Source of the DNA: Rubrivivax sp.
GTDB lineage: Bacteria > Pseudomonadota > Gammaproteobacteria > Burkholderiales > Burkholderiaceae_C
Reading direction: 5' to 3'
Assembly: GCA_020248945.1 (NCBI GenBank)
Contig: JADCGQ010000007.1
Coordinates: forward strand, 24,083 to 88,082
Length of the DNA: 64,000 nt
Positions 60,801 to 64,000 of the stretch are shown in pieces (the first letter of the stretch is position 1; the number at the start of each line of letters is the position of its first letter). The notes beneath the pieces were generated by a model, which saw nothing but the letters and a program-made list of their open reading frames with translations, did not search any database and was not told the DNA's origin. The position numbers and the translations under genes are program-made.

Positions 60801-62080
60801 CCATCTGGGGGCCGTGGGTGCCCGCCGGCTGGCGGCTGGCCGGCGAGCTGAGCACGCAGGTGCAGCTGTCGGGCACGCTGGGCCAACCGCGCCTGACGGG
60901 CGATGTCAGCGGCAGGAGGATCGCCGTGCGCAACCTGCTGCAAGGCATCAGCGTCAGCGAGGGCACGCTGGCCATCAAGCTCGACGGCGACCGCGCGCGC
61001 ATCGAGCAGATGAGCGCCAAGAACGGCGAGGGCACGCTCAGCGTCACGGGCGATGCCGACCTCGGCAGCCAGCCGCGTGCACGCCTGGCGATCGAGGCCC
61101 GCAAGTTCCGCGTCATCGGCCGCGTCGACCGCAGCGTGGTGGCCAGCGGCGCGGCGCAGCTGCTGCTGTCGCCCGACCGAGGGCAACTCGACGGCCGCTT
61201 TGTCATCGACGAAGGCTTCTTCGACGCCAGCCGCAGCGACGCGCCCTCGCTCGACGACGACGTGACGGTGCAGCGCGCCGGCGACACCGCGCAGGCCGAG
61301 CGCGAGGAGCCCGCGCCGCGCCGCAACTTCGCGCTCAACCTCGAACTCGATCTCGGCGAGCAGCTGCGCATCCGCGGCCGCGGCCTCGACACCGGCCTGC
61401 GCGGCGCGCTCAAGCTCACCACGCCGGGCGGACGGCTGGCCATCAACGGCAGCATCCGTACCGATCAGGGCACCTACGCCGCCTACGGCCAGAAGCTCGA
61501 GATTGAACGCGGCATCGTCACCTTCATCGGGCCGGCCAACGAGCCGCGGCTGGACATCCTGGCGCTGCGGCCGAACATCGACGTGCGCGTGGGCGTGGCC
61601 GTCACCGGCACCGCGGTGGCACCGCGGGTGCGGCTGTACTCCGAGCCCGACAGCATGAGCGAGACCGAGAGGCTGTCGTGGCTGGTGCTCGGTCGTGCGC
61701 CTGAAGGCCTGGGCCGCAACGACACCGCGCTGCTGCAACGCGCCGCGGTGGCGCTGCTGGCCGGCGAAGGCCAGGCGCCGACCGACCAGCTGTTGAGCCG
61801 CCTGGGCATCGACGACATCAGCCTGCGCCAGGGTGACACCGACGTGCGCGAGACCGTGGTCAGCCTTGGCAAGCAGCTGTCGCGGCGCTGGTACCTGGGC
61901 TACGAGCGCGGCGTGAACTCCACCACCGGCACCTGGCAGCTCACCTACCGCATCGCGCAGCGCTTCACGCTGCGCGCGCAGAGCGGCCTGGAGAACTCGC
62001 TCGACGTCATCTGGACCTGGCGCTTCCAGGAAACGCCGAACGATGCCGCCATGAGAAAATCGACCATCTCGCCGCGTTGA
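57812..62080 (+). CDS. tamB: Translocation and assembly module protein TamB
   Basis: 1422-residue AsmA-like/DUF490 protein that spans the periplasm as a beta-taco tube and moves lipids or assembles outer-membrane proteins with TamA. One N-terminal transmembrane helix (about 31-55) is followed by long repetitive beta structure, with the DUF490 domain in the last 350 residues (GALKLTTPGGRLAINGSIRTDQGTY, then SETERLSWLVLGR). The start is a TTG nine bases after an AGAGGGG ribosome site; no ATG is closer. Length is normal for the family. Confidence 0.94.
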   Translation: MSDAPNPPTPPAAAAASGRARPFTTAASLMVPLAWVLGFALLVVVLAAAALHTLLMREAGTRWLLQQVPGLTVQGWQGALLGGRWQADSLRLEWDGGRASAVLEKIEIDGMGWHWRPSDIAWASLAIENLRVERIVVKTGPPGAGPTPLPDSIALPLDLSLAQARIGRLEIDDQPAATGLALEQLRLDPSPGGEHRIGRFAATVAGVQTALAGRIGTRAPLPLDLQATLAPAPGSTLPPWTARLALGGDARNTSLKATLQGEATAGRPAPAAELTAALQLLEAWPLEALALSTRDLDLSALHAQAPRTRLSGEATLRMSARDAPAVARIALNNALPGRWDQQRVPVAKLTADLGGSLTQPDRLELVRAEVQLADATRTAGRVQLKALWQGTVLELQGRLDAVAPSRLDERAPAMTLTGPVDLRIAGLPSPDPAASAPAIPMKPSVRASIDLTGQLAGAPQTVRLTMAGEADERRLDVTQLRAIAGAAQANAKLLLVRSGPGERADWRLATSGSIVDFDPLPWWPGEADAPWRRGPHRLSGGWDFDGRLPHNAAALAPLELLQRVAGNGRLRLQDSQLAGVPVSADFALGYTQAAAPSTALLRGDLRVGGNQLRLEGRADPTGSGAADRWNAELQADSLAGLAPLFALHPAAREWAPRRGSLTLALGAEGRWPAVRTAGTARVSQLQLGNIELAQGRAQWRLDTAGARTLNAQVDLGGLVQTTAQGKQRADHLRANVDGTLAAHRIDINAAAPLSPPPDLLKLLGVSGQTGTRAQLVARGGWTELPDGGGRWQARVERLVVGAWDGSEADSAPASLWAQASGLDATLEFGPGYTLRALRAGAGRVLLSDVLTLRWDAVDLKLGPERTDLLLRADIEPFRLAPLLRRVQPTIGWEGDLRLAATVNLRAGERFEADLVFERRDGDLHINSEEGLLLLGLTEVRLGLSVRDGRWTLTPLFRGRSLGELSGSASVQTTPEARRPPDSAPLTGSLQARVADIAIWGPWVPAGWRLAGELSTQVQLSGTLGQPRLTGDVSGRRIAVRNLLQGISVSEGTLAIKLDGDRARIEQMSAKNGEGTLSVTGDADLGSQPRARLAIEARKFRVIGRVDRSVVASGAAQLLLSPDRGQLDGRFVIDEGFFDASRSDAPSLDDDVTVQRAGDTAQAEREEPAPRRNFALNLELDLGEQLRIRGRGLDTGLRGALKLTTPGGRLAINGSIRTDQGTYAAYGQKLEIERGIVTFIGPANEPRLDILALRPNIDVRVGVAVTGTAVAPRVRLYSEPDSMSETERLSWLVLGRAPEGLGRNDTALLQRAAVALLAGEGQAPTDQLLSRLGIDDISLRQGDTDVRETVVSLGKQLSRRWYLGYERGVNSTTGTWQLTYRIAQRFTLRAQSGLENSLDVIWTWRFQETPNDAAMRKSTISPR

Positions 62081-62104
62081 ACGCGCGTCGACGATCCCCG
62101 CTCA

Positions 62105-62179
62105 CCCGCCGTAGTTCAATGGATAGAACGGGCGCCTCCTAAGCGCCAGATGCAGGTTCGATTCCTGCCGGGGGGACCA
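62105..62179 (+). tRNA. tRNA-Arg(CCT)
   Basis: 75 bases with encoded CCA. D-arm GTTC..GAAC, anticodon stem GGCGC/GCGCC with loop CTCCTAA (anticodon CCT), T-arm GCAGG-TTCGATT-CCTGC. The acceptor CCCGCCG against CGGGGGG leaves one G-G mismatch at pair 4. Its CCA begins the long hairpin that follows. This tRNA is a common integration site for islands. Confidence 0.9.
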
Positions 62180-62253
62180 CCCGCCGAGGGGCCCCAAGGT
62201 CCCTGCGGACCTTGGGGCGGCGGGTGGAGGCTCGCGCCTGCAAGCGCGAGCCT
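62177..62253 (+). terminator. Two tandem strong hairpins after tRNA-Arg
   Basis: Hairpin one: outer arms 62177-62185/62219-62227 and inner 12-bp arms 62191-62202/62207-62218 with a CTGC loop. It includes the tRNA CCA end. Hairpin two: perfect 10-bp arms 62228-62237/62244-62253. No T-run. They probably end the tRNA or tamB transcript. Confidence 0.65.
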
Positions 62254-62385
62254 GGCGCGCGCCGGGCTGCGGTACCTGCGCAACGTGGGCAGCGGGTGGA
62301 GCAGCGCCCCTGGGCTTGCAGGGATGAACACACAAGCAGCCCCGCGGCAGAATCGGCACCGATGACCGCCGACCAGGAGACCGTG

Positions 62386-62631
62386 ATGCCGCCTCTGGAT
62401 CAGGAACAGCAAACCTACGACAAAGCGCTGCCCGACATGCTCAAGCGCAGCGGCGAAGGCCAGTTCGTGGTGATCCGCGGCGAAGAGGTCTGCAAGTTCG
62501 AGCCCACCTACGAGCAGGCTTTGAGCTGGGGCTACGAGCACTTCGGTCTGGCGCCGTTCCTGGTGAGGCAGGTGACTGCGGTTCAGCCCCAGGTCTACTA
62601 CTCGCGCTACGACGATCTGTGCGCCGGCTGA
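62386..62631 (+). CDS. Small protein of unknown function, DUF5678-like
   Basis: 81 residues, no signal peptide. The central part (GQFVVIRGEEVCKFEPTYEQAL) has a short beta-hairpin-helix pattern similar to DUF5678 proteins, which often sit beside aspartic protease genes. The ATG at 62386 has AGGAG five to ten bases before it; an in-frame ATG at 62362 lacks a site. Its stop overlaps the protease start, so the two are coupled. Function unknown. Confidence 0.65.
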   Translation: MPPLDQEQQTYDKALPDMLKRSGEGQFVVIRGEEVCKFEPTYEQALSWGYEHFGLAPFLVRQVTAVQPQVYYSRYDDLCAG

Positions 62632-63065
62632 GCGTGCCGATCGGCGCCCAAGGCGCCATCGTTTCGGTAGAGATCGGGGTCAGCACTCCCATGCACAAGG
62701 CGCTGCTGCGGGCCAGGCAAAGCCCGCCGGCCGTGGTGTCAGTGCCCATGCTCGTGGACACGGGCGCGTCGCACACCTTCATCGATGCTGCGCTTCTGGC
62801 GGGTGCCTTGAACCTGAGCCCCAGGAACCGCTACCGCTTCCACTCTGCCACCACCTCGACACACAGCCCGCAGGAGTGCGCGGCCTACGACGTGTCGCTG
62901 GCGCTCGGCTCCGCGTCGGCGCAGAACCTGTGGCGCATCGACGCCATCGAGGTGATGGGATCCGAAGAGCCACGCAGCCACGGCCTGCTGGGCCGTGACG
63001 TGCTGGAGCGCCTGCAATTCGAGTGGCACGGCCCGCGGCGCGAGATGGTGCTGCTGTACGTTTGA
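62619..63065 (+). CDS. Retropepsin-like aspartic protease
   Basis: 148 residues. The catalytic motif VDTGASHTFID has its aspartate at residue 47, and the closing strand GLLGRDVLERLQFEW matches the second signature of single-chain retropepsins, which act as dimers. No signal peptide or membrane segment, so cytoplasmic. A GTG at 62619 (overlapping the upstream gene) or at 62634 could be the start. The co-translated 81-residue protein upstream is a candidate partner or substrate adaptor. Confidence 0.85.
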   Translation: MRRLSVPIGAQGAIVSVEIGVSTPMHKALLRARQSPPAVVSVPMLVDTGASHTFIDAALLAGALNLSPRNRYRFHSATTSTHSPQECAAYDVSLALGSASAQNLWRIDAIEVMGSEEPRSHGLLGRDVLERLQFEWHGPRREMVLLYV

Positions 63066-63089
63066 AGCACCGGGCCCGCCGGACGCGGC

Positions 63090-63881
63090 TCAGACGCCCT
63101 GCCAGCGCACGCCATCGGCCTGCAGCAGCGGGCGGGCGCGGCCCAAGGCTTCGAGCGTGTTCAGGATGGTGGGCAGGCGCTCGCGCCAGCGGCCGCGGGC
63201 GCTGAAGCGGGCTTCGATGTCGGGCACAGCCAGTGGCACGGGCGTGGCGGCCAGCGCCTCGGCCACGGCCTTGATCTGCTCGTGCAGGTCGGTGGGCCAG
63301 GGGCGCTTGGCGGCCGGCGCAGCGGGGGCCGCGGGCGCCGGGGTGTCGGTGTCGGGTTCGGTGTCGACGTCCATCGTGGCCTGCGTCCCGCCCGCCGCGC
63401 CGGGGTTCTGGAACTCGGGGCGCAGCCAGCGCACGGTGCCGGCGGCCTCTTCGGCGGCGCGGCGGGCGTTCAGCGCTACCAGGCGTTCGAGCAGCGTGTC
63501 GACCGCGGCGGCGCGGGCCTCGGACGCCGCGGCTCGGTGGTCGGCCAAGCTCGGCGCGAGGTCGCTCCAGCCATAGACCTGCAACACGGCGGCATCGAGT
63601 TCGTCGTGCAGGCTGCGAAGCACCGAGACGAGGCCTTGTTCGTGGATGAGCTTGTCTTTGGCGGTGAGCGGCTCTTCGGCGCGGAGCTTCGCAAGAACGT
63701 TATAGAGACCCGTAAGCGTAACGTCCGAGCAAGCCGCTTGGCGCGACTTGCGATGAGCATCGAGCAACTCACCGAGTCTCCTTATGCGATCAGCTCCCTC
63801 TGCGGTGCACCCTGTGTCTTCAGAAGGAAATGCGAATGGCAAGAAGCAAGTTGAGTTGATCCAGAGGGGCCGGTCCTCTAA
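63090..63881 (-). pseudogene. 3' remnant of a large class I DNA methyltransferase
   Basis: The minus-strand frame runs 263 codons from the IS5 boundary to the stop. Its reading (LEDRPLWIN..DTGC at the start, then TLTGLYNVLAKLRAEEPLTAKDK, IHEQGLVSVLRSLHDELDAAVLQVYGWSDL and WLRPEFQNP) is the C-terminal part of a roughly 1,000-residue MmeI-like (type IIL) SAM-dependent methyltransferase; helicase and catalytic regions are missing. The frame ends in the IS end, so the gene is cut by it. GC content falls from about 63,600 rightwards, suggesting a different origin. Confidence 0.75.
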
Positions 63882-64000
63882 GGAAACGCTGATTTATCCG
63901 GGTCAAGCACGATAGCGGAGCCCGACGGTGCCGGGGATGATCGCGGCATGAAGCAGACGAGCTTTGCCAGCCTGGAATACGCGGGCAAGAAGCGCCAGAC
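63882..64000 (+). mobile_element. IS5-family insertion sequence, left end
   Basis: The terminal inverted repeat begins GGAAACGCTGATTTATCC at 63882, immediately after CTAA (63878-63881), the four-base target preferred by IS5. The transposase start follows 66 bases in. The right end lies beyond the window, so length and target duplication cannot be checked. Confidence 0.82.
63948..64000 (+). CDS. IS5-family transposase, N-terminal fragment
   Basis: Only 17 codons are in the window (MKQTSFASLEYAGKKRQ), which match the N-terminus of IS5-group DDE transposases. The rest is cut by the window edge. Confidence 0.8.
   Translation, partial: MKQTSFASLEYAGKKRQ

Noticed and set aside
58877..61738. 953-codon minus-strand frame opposite tamB
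   Set aside because: Antisense shadow of tamB; no start signal, no domain.

Overview
The window comes from a high-GC betaproteobacterium, most likely of the Burkholderiales (Rubrivivax/Leptothrix/Ideonella-like). This rests on the strong G/C preference at third codon positions, the gene order PIMT-rhodanese-TolC, the divergent rluC/rne pair, and dispersed palindromic repeats built on a core like ttcgacaggctcagcccgaa, which are familiar from these genomes. It reads as ordinary chromosome up to about 62.1 kb. The last 1.9 kb, after a tRNA-Arg gene, looks like accessory DNA.

Region by region. 0-1.6 kb: end of a urease maturation cluster (ureF, ureG), then thymidine kinase. 1.6-7.8 kb, minus strand: seven tightly packed genes reading rluC, HAD phosphatase, Rieske protein, S49 peptidase, phosphatidylserine decarboxylase, EamA transporter and MFS transporter. 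7.8-11.4 kb: a 650-base leader and RNase E. 11.4-17.3 kb, minus strand: a Phd/PIN toxin-antitoxin pair with a palindromic operator, alaS, ExbB, ExbD and a TonB-like anchored protein with an unusual C-terminal domain. 17.3-24.7 kb: succinate-semialdehyde dehydrogenase, a secreted protein, HpaI-type aldolase, membrane and outer-membrane proteins, a degenerate GGDEF protein, and the PA2779/PA2778-type pair. 24.7-28.1 kb: tRNA-Gly(CCC), a secreted protein, trmB, uppP and a TetR regulator with its own operator. 28.1-36 kb: PIMT, rhodanese, TolC, a DUF1800/DUF1501 pair, waaA and a phosphomannomutase/phosphoglucomutase. 36-41.4 kb: a LytS/LytTR two-component pair, an SMR exporter, an Ada-AlkA glycosylase with an Ogt methyltransferase, and an EamA transporter.

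41.4-57.8 kb is the most interesting chromosomal stretch. A three-subunit molybdenum hydroxylase of the form II CO-dehydrogenase type and a diheme cytochrome c lie between two separate MoxR-ATPase/VWA (CoxD/CoxE-like) modules, with a large beta-propeller lipoprotein inserted. The second module is interleaved with a GNAT acetyltransferase and an S9 peptidase and runs directly into tamA-tamB.

62.1-64 kb: tRNA-Arg(CCT), two strong hairpins, a small unknown protein coupled to a retropepsin-like aspartic protease, the 3' remnant of a large DNA methyltransferase, and the left end of an IS5-family element that has cut the methyltransferase at a CTAA target. The window ends inside the IS transposase.
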